Positions 35,231 to 43,968 of a stretch of DNA of 64,000 nucleotides are shown here, in pieces; position 1 is the first letter of the stretch; each line of letters begins with the position of its first letter. Location of the stretch: positions 1 through 64,000 of the forward strand of contig CAVYML010000005.1 in the NCBI GenBank assembly GCA_963769605.1. Direction: 5' to 3'. The stretch comes from Fen-1254 sp963769605 (GTDB taxonomy: Bacteria; Bacteroidota; Ignavibacteria; UBA10030). A program made the position numbers and the translations under genes. The notes below the pieces were generated by a model that worked only from the letters and a program-made list of their open reading frames with translations, was not told where the DNA came from and ran no database searches.

Positions 35231-35281
35231 CTTAGAGGAACGGTTGTAAATGCAAGTTTTAAGACTTTATCAGCATTCTGC

Positions 35282-35296
35282 CGGTAATAATTACCG
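35282..35296 (-). promoter_or_regulatory. Palindrome CGGTAATNATTACCG, copy 2
   Basis: CGGTAATAATTACCG, a perfect 7-bp dyad around one base, about 67 bp upstream of the promoter box, the same distance as in copy 1. Confidence 0.6.
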
Positions 35297-35527
35297 AATA
35301 TTTTGTAGTTTTGACTTCTAAAATAGAAGATAATGATATTTGTTGGTAGGATTGCATTCTTACCTGTCCTACTGCTGAGTCCTGCACGCAGACGGGCATT
35401 CTCAACTGGAAACGCATTTACTCAGGTGAGCACGCTAATATCAGACAGAAATTACAATATTTCCCCAGGATGATATCTTGGCTATTGTCTATCTCGCCGC
35501 TTTTTAACAACCCTGAGTTTTTTTTCA

Positions 35528-36475
35528 TCAATGCGGATACAACACGTTCAATCTATGTTCAAGGACATCGATTTTCATTGATACAATATCGCTTCCAAGG
35601 AATTCTCCATCAGCATGGACGGAAAACAAGTCCACCGCTTGAAATTCGACCTGTTTGATTTTTTTAAATGTAATTCGTGGATCTGTAATATGTGTTCCCC
35701 GTATAATTCTGGGTATTATCGGCAGCGTTTTCAGGAGTGGAATTTTGGGTATAACACACATATTCAGCAAACCATCGGCTGGATCTGCATCGGGGAAAAA
35801 TCGAAATCCCCCTCCCTCATAGCTTCCATTGCCGAGACAAATCATATATTTTTTTCCGGAATCATTCCACGAATCCGCTTGAATTCGTATCTCTTTTGCC
35901 CTATAACGCAGCAATACTTTTATTGCTGCATACAGGTATAAGCCCAATCCATTTAAATACTTAATCCGTTTTATTTCATTTGCTATCTCGGCATCGATTC
36001 CAATGCCGAGGCTGTTTATAAACATTCTTGTCTCAAATTGTAAATTTTCCTTCCTTTTAAAAAAGATCCTGCCGATATCTATAGTTCTTTTAACACCGTT
36101 TATCAGCGCATTCAATGCTTCCTCGATTTGTAAGGACATTCCAATGACCTTATTCAAATCATTTCCGGAGCCGAGCGGTAATATGCCGAGTGTCGCAACT
36201 GAACTGTTTTCACCGTTTTGGTCTGTGCCGCCTTCAATCAATCCGCTGACAACTTCATTAATCGTTCCATCTCCGCCGATGGCGACGACTACATCGCAAA
36301 TTTTATATATTTCTCGCGCTATTCGGACAGCATCTAAAACGCCGTTCGTCTTATAAAACGAGTAATTGATATTATTTTTGTTAAGGAAAGTTAAAATACG
36401 GGATTCAAATTTTTGGGCCGTTCCGTGCCTTGCAGCAGGATTAAATATGAATCCGTACCGTTTAGATTGAGACAT
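35528..36475 (-). CDS. Diacylglycerol/lipid kinase (YegS/DgkB-like)
   Basis: 315 aa from the ATG at 36475, which overlaps the end of dapF by 14 bases; an in-frame extension to 36523 lies wholly inside dapF. The DAGK catalytic domain shows FIFNPAARHGTA, VVAIGGDGTINEVVSGLIEG and LGILPLGSGNDLNKVIGM; the C-terminal beta-sandwich has LGNGSYEGGGFRFFPDADPADGLL and ends in VHADGEFLGSD. Phosphorylates a lipid alcohol at the inner membrane; exact substrate unknown. Likely co-transcribed with dapF. Confidence 0.9.
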   Translation of the reverse strand: MSQSKRYGFIFNPAARHGTAQKFESRILTFLNKNNINYSFYKTNGVLDAVRIAREIYKICDVVVAIGGDGTINEVVSGLIEGGTDQNGENSSVATLGILPLGSGNDLNKVIGMSLQIEEALNALINGVKRTIDIGRIFFKRKENLQFETRMFINSLGIGIDAEIANEIKRIKYLNGLGLYLYAAIKVLLRYRAKEIRIQADSWNDSGKKYMICLGNGSYEGGGFRFFPDADPADGLLNMCVIPKIPLLKTLPIIPRIIRGTHITDPRITFKKIKQVEFQAVDLFSVHADGEFLGSDIVSMKIDVLEHRLNVLYPH

Positions 36476-37286
36476 TGACTGTCCCCGTGAAAACGATTTT
36501 CGCCGGACCCGTAAGACGGACATTGTCGACTTTTTCCGCCTCTTTCCGGAAGTCTACTTTTAAAGCTGCGTTGCTCTGAACTTTTACTGTAACCGGAGAT
36601 TTTGTTTTCATAACAAATGAAGAAATAATTGCGGATGCAATAGAGCCCGTTCCGCAAGCGAGAGTTTCCGCTTCAACTCCGCGCTCATAAGTTCTTATTT
36701 GAATGGTATGTTGTCCGATCTTTTTAACAAAATTTACATTTGTTCCTGAAGGTTGAAATTTTTTGTGATATCGAATAAAGGCGCCTAATTTGTGAACATC
36801 AATGTTTTTTAATTCCTGATCCAAAGCGTCTGCTTCTATAACGACATGTGGCGCACCCGTATCTATGTAATGATATGGAACTGTCTTTCCATTAATGTCG
36901 ATTGAACTGTTCAGCTTGATCTTATCCGGATTCTTCATCTTGAGTTGCATCATGCTTCCCGACAGCTTCTTTGCCTCATAGAGATATCCCAGGGCTTCAA
37001 AAAAATGTTTTTTTCCTGCAATGCGGTTAGCTATTGTAAAATGCGCTATACATCTACCTCCATTGCCGCACATACCGCCATAGCTTCCATCGGCATTGTA
37101 ATACATCATTTCATAAGCAGCTCTTTTGCTTTTTCGAATTAAGATAAGGCCATCTGCCCCTATCCCCCAGCGACGGTCACAAAGCTTTATTACAAGTTTT
37201 GGGGGATTTGATATTCTTTCCTTTCGGTCATCGATGACGATAAAATCGTTTCCTGCACCGGTCATTTTTGTGAATAAAAAATGCAT
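36462..37286 (-). CDS. dapF: Diaminopimelate epimerase
   Basis: 274-aa cofactor-free racemase giving meso-diaminopimelate for lysine and peptidoglycan. Both catalytic cysteines are present: Cys73 in MCGNGGRC and Cys211 in ETLACGTGS. Other motifs: TKMTGAGNDFIVIDDR at the N-terminus and DTGAPHVVIE. It overlaps the lipid kinase gene by 14 bases. The upstream gap to ssrA contains heptamer-like units. Confidence 0.96.
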   Translation of the reverse strand: MHFLFTKMTGAGNDFIVIDDRKERISNPPKLVIKLCDRRWGIGADGLILIRKSKRAAYEMMYYNADGSYGGMCGNGGRCIAHFTIANRIAGKKHFFEALGYLYEAKKLSGSMMQLKMKNPDKIKLNSSIDINGKTVPYHYIDTGAPHVVIEADALDQELKNIDVHKLGAFIRYHKKFQPSGTNVNFVKKIGQHTIQIRTYERGVEAETLACGTGSIASAIISSFVMKTKSPVTVKVQSNAALKVDFRKEAEKVDNVRLTGPAKIVFTGTVNVSI

Positions 37287-37411
37287 TCAATTAACAATCA
37301 GCAATGAATCGTAAGTTTTTATAAATCAAAGATTAAGAACGATACACGAAGAGCAAATTATATCATTCGCTGTTATAAATTTTAAATTTGCAATTTACGA
37401 TTTGCAATTAT
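37286..37411. repeat. Degenerate heptamer-like units between ssrA and dapF
   Basis: 37376-37411 reads AAATTTG, CAATTTA, CGATTTG, CAATTAT at period 7; 37286-37313 has a weaker complementary theme (CAATTAACAATCAGCAATGA). Weaker than the other arrays. Confidence 0.55.
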
Positions 37412-37414
37412 TTG

Positions 37415-37785
37415 TGGAGGTGCGGGGAGTCGAACCCCGGTCCGAAGAGAAGACCTGCAGAACATCTACATACATATTCCGTCTTTATATCTTATATACG
37501 GGAACTCCGGCAGACAGGATTAACCGCATACCAGCTCAGGTGTACCGCCTTTTGAGCGGATTCGCATCGCGACCCGGAGCACGTCGAAACGCTATCTCAT
37601 CTAAGCGACGTCTTTATTCAAACCGGTGAGCAAACTTGAACAAGACGGGTTGTCTAAGTTAAATTAGGCAGCCAGTGCGTAATCGTAATTGGCACTTGTA
37701 TTTTTACCGCTTTATTAGCGTGGACACGGCGACCACGGTATGCCATTCTGAGCATCCTCGTCCCCGTCGAAGCCAGTTCACCCCC
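37415..37785 (-). ncRNA. ssrA: Transfer-messenger RNA (tmRNA)
   Basis: Rescues stalled ribosomes. The 5' end GGGGGTGAACTGGCTTCGAC and the 3' end GGTTCGACTCCCCGCACCTC form the tRNA-like half: GGGGGTG pairs with CACCTCC (one G-U). CCA is not encoded; ACAA follows. The tag frame at 37664-37708 most likely encodes GKNTSANYDYALAA followed by TAA; the ALAA end is the usual protease degron. The resume codon (GGT) is inferred by analogy, and AGC just before it is possible. Length 371 nt is normal for a one-piece tmRNA. Confidence 0.95.
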
Positions 37786-37807
37786 GACGTTGCGATTGCT
37801 CTTTTAT

Positions 37808-37836
37808 AATATAACTATTGTGTTAACTATTTCCAA
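37808..37836 (-). promoter_or_regulatory. Candidate ssrA promoter
   Basis: On the minus strand TTGGAA (37836-37831), 17-bp spacer, TATATT (37813-37808), placing transcription start about 15 bases before the mature 5' end. Confidence 0.5.
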
Positions 37837-37852
37837 ATTTGACCTTTTTAGT

Positions 37853-38731
37853 TTATTTCCATCTTTTTTCTTTTCGAATCCTCTTCCCTTGTGAAGTTTC
37901 GAACGGATACATTTTTTCCAATGCACTTGTTATATATTCAAATGCATCTTGAGGTGTATCCGCAAACTTAAAGAGATGAAGATCTTTTCGGCTAACCATC
38001 TGATGCTTTACCAGAGCATTAAAATTGATAATCTCCGACCAATATTTTCTATCGTAGAGTACGACAACGACTTTTTTCTTGATCTTTTGTGTCTGAAGGA
38101 GTGTAAGGACTTCCATCATTTCGTCCAGTGTTCCAAAACCGCCTGGAAACATGACGAAGGCTTTTGCGAGGTATGCGAACCAGAATTTGCGCATGAAAAA
38201 ATAATGAAATTCCAGATCCAACTCACGTGATATATATGGATTTGGTATCTGTTCAAAAGGCAGGCTGATATTGAGTCCGACCGATCTTCCCTTTGCCGTA
38301 TACGCTCCCCGATTTGCCGCTTCCATAATTCCGGGTCCGCCTCCTGAACAAATAACGAATCGATTTGGCTGTTGAAGTTTATGCGACCAATTTGTAAGCA
38401 TAGCAGCAAGCGTAACCGCATCCTCGTAATATTTTGCCATCGCAAGTCCTTCACGGCTCTCATCCAATTTTAAACGATCTCGCTTTTTCTGTGTCCGTTT
38501 GTATATTTGTTCTGCATGCCGAATTTCTTGTTTTGCCTTCCGAAGCGACTTCGTCCTGGCCGATCCGAAAAATACGATAGTATCCTTGATTCCTTCGCGA
38601 CGAAGGCGTCTTTGCGGTTCTAGAAATTCAGATAATAGTCGAATCGGTCTGGCATCCGGACTATTGAGAAATTCGATGTTTTTATATGCTTTTTTCTTGT
38701 TCGACCCAGATACATACTTGGCATTTTCCAT
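37853..38731 (-). CDS. LOG-family (TIGR00730-type) protein
   Basis: 292 aa with the Rossmann-like fold of lysine-decarboxylase-like / LOG nucleotide-monophosphate phosphoribohydrolases. Signature residues are intact: SGGGPGIMEAANRGA and PGGFGTLDEMMEVLTLLQT, preceded by the FFMRKFWFAYLAKAF helix. Family members release ribose 5-phosphate from nucleotides or make cytokinin-like bases; the long N-terminal extension (RRLRREGIKDTIVFFGSAR) suits the bacterial larger subgroup. Transcribed toward ssrA. Confidence 0.88.
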   Translation of the reverse strand: MENAKYVSGSNKKKAYKNIEFLNSPDARPIRLLSEFLEPQRRLRREGIKDTIVFFGSARTKSLRKAKQEIRHAEQIYKRTQKKRDRLKLDESREGLAMAKYYEDAVTLAAMLTNWSHKLQQPNRFVICSGGGPGIMEAANRGAYTAKGRSVGLNISLPFEQIPNPYISRELDLEFHYFFMRKFWFAYLAKAFVMFPGGFGTLDEMMEVLTLLQTQKIKKKVVVVLYDRKYWSEIINFNALVKHQMVSRKDLHLFKFADTPQDAFEYITSALEKMYPFETSQGKRIRKEKRWK

Positions 38732-38971
38732 AAAATATCCTTTAAAAAAAGAAAGTCGTGGTTACATAAAGTGCTGTTGATATCCGAAATCTGCTGAACT
38801 ACAGCTACTATCTTTAATGTCGGACACAGATTCTAACACATATAGCCGACGTCTGTGGCGTTGAAAGTCATTGAGGTCATCAATTGCGGCTACAGAGCTG
38901 CCACGTACAAAGAATTCCGGCGGTACATTGAACGTTCGTAATTCCTCCTAAAGACAGGTACGAAAGATGAT

Positions 38972-39523
38972 CTATGCCAGATCCAGACGTTCTGCGCAGC
39001 TTTTCATGGCTTTGATGACCGTATCGATGTGATCGTCAAGCGGAATTCCAAGTTCTTTCGCCCCCTGTTCGATATCTTCCCTATTGATGTTTTTAGCAAA
39101 TGCCGTCGTTTTCATTTTCTTCTTGACAGAAGGGAACTCGATATCCCTAATCTTATTCGGTCGAATGATTGCAACTGCAGCTATGAAGCCGCACAATTCA
39201 TCGCATGCAAAGAGCGTTTTGGCCATACGTGTTGAACGCGGCACACCGGAGTAACTGGCATGCCCCAAAATGGCTAACACTATTTCTTCCGGCCATCCTT
39301 GATTGCGCAATATTTCAGCTCCTTTGGCGGTATGCTCCGGTATTATTGGAAATCGTTCGAAGTCGAAGTCGTGTAAAAGTCCTGTTATCGCCCACTCTTC
39401 TTCATCTTCTCCAAACTTGCGTGCATAAACCCTCATAGCTGCTTCGACTGCATACATATGTTTTCGGAGAGCTTCATTTTTTACATATTCATGCATCAAT
39501 ATAAGTGCGTCAACATAAGTCAT
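38972..39523 (-). CDS. HD-domain phosphohydrolase
   Basis: 183 aa. The HD motif is LLHDFDFERFP, with upstream His in KHMYAVEAAM and downstream His in EHTAKGAEIL and ILGHASYSG. These match the HDIG-type metal phosphohydrolase arrangement found in small cytoplasmic proteins. The nucleotide or phosphoester substrate cannot be inferred. Stands alone, with a 240-bp featureless gap on its downstream side. Confidence 0.85.
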   Translation of the reverse strand: MTYVDALILMHEYVKNEALRKHMYAVEAAMRVYARKFGEDEEEWAITGLLHDFDFERFPIIPEHTAKGAEILRNQGWPEEIVLAILGHASYSGVPRSTRMAKTLFACDELCGFIAAVAIIRPNKIRDIEFPSVKKKMKTTAFAKNINREDIEQGAKELGIPLDDHIDTVIKAMKSCAERLDLA

Positions 39524-39590
39524 AAAAAAGTCTCAAATAACGATTTTAACTGAAATTAATTTATACTTGCAATAGATATTTGATTTTTCC

Positions 39591-40247
39591 TTATTTTGTC
39601 TTCTGATCATAGAGACAGAGCCGAAGCAGGCTGCATGCTTTGCATTTGGGATTTCTGGCAATGCATGTCTTTCGACCGTGCAAGATAATCAGATTGCTGA
39701 AGAGGTACCAATCCGAACGCGGTATCAGAGAGATAAGATCCTGCTCTATTTTTTCCGGATCTGTTTGCCCGGTTAATCCCAGTCTTTTTGAGATTCGTGC
39801 AACATGTGTGTCGACGACGACTCCTTCCTGAAGACCGAATGCTCCTCCAAGGACGCAGTTGGCTGTTTTTCTTCCCACACCCGGAAGTTTCGTGAGAAGC
39901 TCCATTGATTGTGGAAGAATCCCATGAAATTCCGTTTCAAGAATTTTACAGGCATTGATAATATTCTTTGCCTTCATATGATAGAAACCGGTCGATCTAA
40001 TATCATTTTCGAGATCCGGTAAGTCCGCTTCTGCAAAATTTTTTGCGGTTTTGTATTTTGCGAATAACATGGGTGTCACCATATTGATTCGAACGTCGGT
40101 GCATTGGGCTGACAACATTGTGGCAATCAGCAATTGCAATGGATTTGAAAAATGCAAGGCCGTTCCCGCCTCCTGAAATTCCTTCTTCAAGGCGGCGACT
40201 ATCTTTACCCCTCTCTTTTTTCTTAAAACTGGAGATTCAATCTTCAT
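39591..40247 (-). CDS. nth: Endonuclease III
   Basis: 218-aa base-excision-repair glycosylase/AP lyase for oxidised pyrimidines. Helix-hairpin-helix LPGVGRKTANCVLGGAFG carries the catalytic Lys; VVDTHVARISKRLGL carries the catalytic Asp. The C-terminal [4Fe-4S] cysteines CIARNPKCKACSLLRLC have the usual C-x6-C-x2-C-x5-C spacing. Its ATG overlaps the stop of the unknown gene upstream (ATGA), so it belongs to the polX run. Confidence 0.96.
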   Translation of the reverse strand: MKIESPVLRKKRGVKIVAALKKEFQEAGTALHFSNPLQLLIATMLSAQCTDVRINMVTPMLFAKYKTAKNFAEADLPDLENDIRSTGFYHMKAKNIINACKILETEFHGILPQSMELLTKLPGVGRKTANCVLGGAFGLQEGVVVDTHVARISKRLGLTGQTDPEKIEQDLISLIPRSDWYLFSNLIILHGRKTCIARNPKCKACSLLRLCLYDQKTK

Positions 40248-41161
40248 AGAACGAGCCTTTCTTTAACGAATAGCGATGCTTCTTTTGAAGAAAACATTTT
40301 TTTGAAAAGATCTAAATTATTGGAGATTAAGAGAAAAAGATGTTTCATTTCAGCTTTATCTTTCACTCGAATTTCCAGAACAGTTTCACCGTCAAATCCG
40401 GAAATGAGTCTTTTCTTCCAGAGAAACCATGTAAAAGAGCCTGCTCCAATCGTATCGAACCATGAATGGAGATTGTTCGTTGCGGTCGAATGGTCAATTC
40501 CCCTGTTCCGGATGACTATCAAAATAGCATATCTCGCTTCTTGGTTATGGTGATATTCCGCCGGGTGAAAAAGATCATAAATTCGAAACGAAAACACTGA
40601 ATCGGCGAACAATGCCTTCAGCCTGAATGAAAGAAGATCGGAGAGAATCGATTCTAAAAATGATAATGTGTCGGTACCCCCGATGATAAAATCGGATGCA
40701 TAGAGCGCTCGATAATCCGATATATCTATAAAGCCACTTAATTTCAATAAACGTTTGGCAGATGCAAACAGAGGTTTTAATTTCGTGTCGTTGACTTCGT
40801 CCATAGAATACCTCGAAAGTAAAACGTCATAAATATTTATTTTTGAAGGTATTATATATTGTTTCTCAAGCTGTTTTGCATGATCTATAATATGCTTTTG
40901 AATTTCATCCAGGTCGGATCGTAAAGGCGTCGTTAGGAATTCCGAAAGATTGCCTTTCAGAGCCTGGACTGATTTCGCCGTAATTTCTTCGATATGTGCT
41001 GCAAACGCCCTTTCTTTTGTTTCAGCTTCTTGTTGAACAAGCTTCATAAATTCCTGAAGCTCCTCTACATGTTCCTTTTGATGGACAGTGCTGTTATGCT
41101 GGTGAATGAGAGTCAACTTCAATGTCTGACTATGTCCTGTTAGTATTTCATAGATACCCAT
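40244..41161 (-). CDS. Protein of unknown function between polX and nth
   Basis: 305 aa from the ATG at 41161 (MGIYEILTGHSQTLKLTLIH), chosen because GAGGGAAA lies just before it and polX ends 14 bp upstream. Soluble, no signal peptide. The N-terminal third is a likely coiled coil (HVEELQEFMKLVQQEAETKE); the rest is mixed alpha/beta with aromatic patches (WFDTIGAGSFTWFLWKKRLI). I recognise no family or catalytic motif. Tight packing between polX and nth suggests a role with repair genes. Confidence 0.7.
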   Translation of the reverse strand: MGIYEILTGHSQTLKLTLIHQHNSTVHQKEHVEELQEFMKLVQQEAETKERAFAAHIEEITAKSVQALKGNLSEFLTTPLRSDLDEIQKHIIDHAKQLEKQYIIPSKINIYDVLLSRYSMDEVNDTKLKPLFASAKRLLKLSGFIDISDYRALYASDFIIGGTDTLSFLESILSDLLSFRLKALFADSVFSFRIYDLFHPAEYHHNQEARYAILIVIRNRGIDHSTATNNLHSWFDTIGAGSFTWFLWKKRLISGFDGETVLEIRVKDKAEMKHLFLLISNNLDLFKKMFSSKEASLFVKERLVL

Positions 41162-41174
41162 ATTTTTTTCCCTC

Positions 41175-42914
41175 TTATTTATGATTCCTAAAAAAAGACT
41201 CAATTGCTCCCAATGTCCATGTATTTACAACATCTTGAGGTTCAAGCCATCCTTTACGTGCTATTCCGATGCCGTATGTAATATCCCTAAGTCCGCGGAC
41301 ATTGTGAGCGTCAGGATTAATGCAAATTGGCACCCCTTTTTCCTTTGCATATCGGACCCATCTCCAATCCAGATCAAGTCTGGAGGGATGCGCGTTGATT
41401 TCAATCGATTTGCCGAGATCGGCTGCAGCTTGAATTACGTCTCGTAAATTGACAGGATACCCTTCTCGTTCCAGAAGAAGCCGTCCGGTTGGATGACCGA
41501 GTATCGTTGAATATCGGCTTTTTAAAGCCGATATTATTCGTTTGGTCGCTTCTGACTCGGTCATCTTAAATTTTCCGTGTATCGAAACAACCACATAATC
41601 TAATTCTTTAAGCACATGATCCGGATAATCGAGTGAGCCATCAGTCAAAATATCGCATTCCACCCCTTTGAAAATACGAATTTTTTTTCCCGCGGTGTTT
41701 AATTGATCGATAGAGGCAATCTGAGCTAAAACTTCTTCGATCGACAATCCTCCTGCATAAACGGCAGATTGGCTATGGTCTGCAATGCCGATAAATTTCC
41801 AGCCAAGACTTTGAGCTTCCGCAGACATTTCTTCCAACGTATTCAACCCATCACTCAGTGTCGTATGACAATGAAATGCGCCTTTTACATCCCCTTCTTC
41901 TACAAGCCGGGGAAGTTTTTTTTCTGCAGCATTTATTTCTCCATTACCTTCCCGCATTTCCGGCGGAATAAATGACAATCCTAATGAAGCATATAAAGCT
42001 TTCTCGTCTTTGCAATCCGGGATTCTTTGTCCGGAGCTCTTTTTGTCGAGTTGAGAGAATCCATATTCGTTCAAAGTTAATCCTTGAGAATTAGCCCTTG
42101 ACCGTATCTCGATATTATGTTCTTTGCTTCCTGTAAAATATTGAAGCGCAAAGGGATACTCGGTTTCATTCACGATTCGGATATCGCATTGTATTTCATT
42201 CTCAAGAATAAAGCTGATTTTCGTATCGCCTTGTGCCAAAATTTTTTTCGCTTTCACCTTATTAAGAATAGATTGCAGGATGTATACTCTCTCTTTTTCA
42301 GATGCACAGACTAAAATATCGATATCTCCGATAACTTCTTTTTTCCTTCTCAGACTGCCTACATATTCACATTGTTTGACCCCTTTGATGGTCTGGATAA
42401 ACGATATAACCTCATTTGCAGAAGAAAGTGCAACCGGATACAAGTGAAGTGCTTCTGACTGCCGCCGGGTTGAAATCCCCTGCAAAATGTTTTCCTCGCT
42501 CTTTTTACCGAAACCATCCAGGTCTTGAAGTTGATGCTTCTCGCATGCCTTTTGTAGATCATCGATTGTTGTAATGTTCAATTTCTTAAAAAGTATCCTC
42601 ACTTTGGCCGGGCCGAGTCCCTGCACCTTTAACATTTCCAAAATTCCATCAGGAAATTTTTTCCGAAGACCGTCTAAAACTTTCGATTCTCCAGATTCGA
42701 CGAATTCTGTAATCGTTTCCGCAATACCGGATCCGATCCCATCGAGCTTGGTCAGAGACTTATTCTTTGCCAGAACGGTAATATCTTCAGTTGTGCTCTG
42801 AATTACTTGTGCTGCTTTCCTATAAGCACGAACGCGAAACGGATTATCACCGTTAACTTCCATCAAAAGGGAGATATCGTCGAGCATCCGTGCTATCGAT
42901 CCAGTATCCGTCAT
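41175..42914 (-). CDS. polX: DNA polymerase/3'-5' exonuclease PolX
   Basis: 579-aa family X repair polymerase. N-terminal helix-hairpin-helix domains (LTKLDGIGSGIAETITEFV, VQGLGPAKVRILFKKL), then the palm motif GSLRRKKEVIGDIDILV with the third Asp in IQCDIRIV, and a C-terminal PHP nuclease (GAFHCHTTLSDGLNTLEEMS, GIADHSQSAVYAGG, INAHPSRLDLDWRW, INPDAHNVRGL). All metal ligands I can check are present. It heads toward the unknown gene and nth and follows dusB by 33 bp. Confidence 0.95.
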   Translation of the reverse strand: MTDTGSIARMLDDISLLMEVNGDNPFRVRAYRKAAQVIQSTTEDITVLAKNKSLTKLDGIGSGIAETITEFVESGESKVLDGLRKKFPDGILEMLKVQGLGPAKVRILFKKLNITTIDDLQKACEKHQLQDLDGFGKKSEENILQGISTRRQSEALHLYPVALSSANEVISFIQTIKGVKQCEYVGSLRRKKEVIGDIDILVCASEKERVYILQSILNKVKAKKILAQGDTKISFILENEIQCDIRIVNETEYPFALQYFTGSKEHNIEIRSRANSQGLTLNEYGFSQLDKKSSGQRIPDCKDEKALYASLGLSFIPPEMREGNGEINAAEKKLPRLVEEGDVKGAFHCHTTLSDGLNTLEEMSAEAQSLGWKFIGIADHSQSAVYAGGLSIEEVLAQIASIDQLNTAGKKIRIFKGVECDILTDGSLDYPDHVLKELDYVVVSIHGKFKMTESEATKRIISALKSRYSTILGHPTGRLLLEREGYPVNLRDVIQAAADLGKSIEINAHPSRLDLDWRWVRYAKEKGVPICINPDAHNVRGLRDITYGIGIARKGWLEPQDVVNTWTLGAIESFFRNHK

Positions 42915-42947
42915 TTTATCGCCGCCTCCTGTTGCAATGGTTCTGCT

Positions 42948-43922
42948 TCAAAATTCTTGAGAAGCTTTTTCCTTGTATTCAAGTAAAAGCTTCTCAATTA
43001 GAATATATTCGGTATAATTCATGAGCTCCATACGAATTTTGGAGGCATGAGGATATCCTTTAAGATATCCAGCATAATGTTTTCTGAATTCGAATATACC
43101 CTTCTTATCTCCTTTTAGCTGGAGCGATAACCGCAGATGTTTCAAGAGGATATCAAATCGTTCATGAATAGATGGTTGAAAATTAAGAATGCCGCTGGAG
43201 AGAAATTCGCGTGTTTGTTTAAAAAGCCATGGATTGTCAATTGCTGCTCGTCCGATCATTACTGCATCGCATCCTGTCCAACTGAACAAATGAGCGATCT
43301 GCTCCGGAGTTCCGATAGAGCCGTTTACAATAATTGGAATCTTGACTGCTTCTTTAACTTTCAAAATCCAGTTATAATCGGGATCGCCTTTATGAGCTTG
43401 AGATCGTGTACGGCAATGGATCGTCAAGCCCGATGCACCCGATTGTTCGACGAGACGGGCGACTTCGACAATGTGGATACTTTCGGCATCCCAGCCGAGA
43501 CGAGTTTTTACCGTTACAGGAAGCTTTGTCGCTTGAACCACATTCTGAACGATTTTCTCCAATCTAGGTAAATCGCGCAATAAATCAGATCCGGCTCCGC
43601 TGTTCGTTACATTTTTTACCCAGCAGCCACAATTGATATCGATAATATCCGGATGCAATTCTTCAGCCATTTGTGCAGCATGCTGCATGGAATCCGGATT
43701 TCCACCGTAAATTTGTATTCCAAATGGTCTTTCTTCTTCCAGAAATTCCATTTTCTTTTGAGTCTTTGCTGAGTTTCGAATAAGTCCTTCTGAATTGACA
43801 AATTCCGTATAGACGATATCTGCCCCGAGACTTTTACATATAAGCCGGAACGGCAGGTCGGTCACTCCCTCCATAGGGGCAAGTAATAATGGCTGTTCAA
43901 TATTGATATGACCGATTTTCAT
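42948..43922 (-). CDS. dusB: tRNA-dihydrouridine synthase
   Basis: 324-aa FMN enzyme reducing uridine in tRNA D-loops. Motifs: LLLAPMEGVTDLPFRLICK, catalytic Cys in DINCGCWVKNVTNSGAG (Trp replaces the usual Pro after the Cys), VTVKTRLGWD, IHCRTRSQAHKGDPDYNWI and VNGSIGTPEQ. The subfamily letter is my best guess. A perfect 11-bp inverted repeat lies in its last codons (42959-42995). Confidence 0.92.
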   Translation of the reverse strand: MKIGHINIEQPLLLAPMEGVTDLPFRLICKSLGADIVYTEFVNSEGLIRNSAKTQKKMEFLEEERPFGIQIYGGNPDSMQHAAQMAEELHPDIIDINCGCWVKNVTNSGAGSDLLRDLPRLEKIVQNVVQATKLPVTVKTRLGWDAESIHIVEVARLVEQSGASGLTIHCRTRSQAHKGDPDYNWILKVKEAVKIPIIVNGSIGTPEQIAHLFSWTGCDAVMIGRAAIDNPWLFKQTREFLSSGILNFQPSIHERFDILLKHLRLSLQLKGDKKGIFEFRKHYAGYLKGYPHASKIRMELMNYTEYILIEKLLLEYKEKASQEF

Positions 43923-43968
43923 AAAGAAAATATACGAAACCTCTTAGGCAGTTACAACTGGCATGTGT

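Larger units (their letters stand above)
35166..35527 (-). promoter_or_regulatory. Control region of pilin-like copy 2
   Basis: Minus-strand elements: GTGCAGGACT block (35378-35387), ACAGGTAA shortly after, palindrome (35282-35296), -24/-12-like promoter (35215-35230), GAAAGGAACG ribosome site. Long stretches between the palindrome and the start are alignable with copy 1 (AAAGTC...TAAAA...TTG.CATT; TCCACCAA), showing that gene and control region were duplicated together. Confidence 0.65.
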
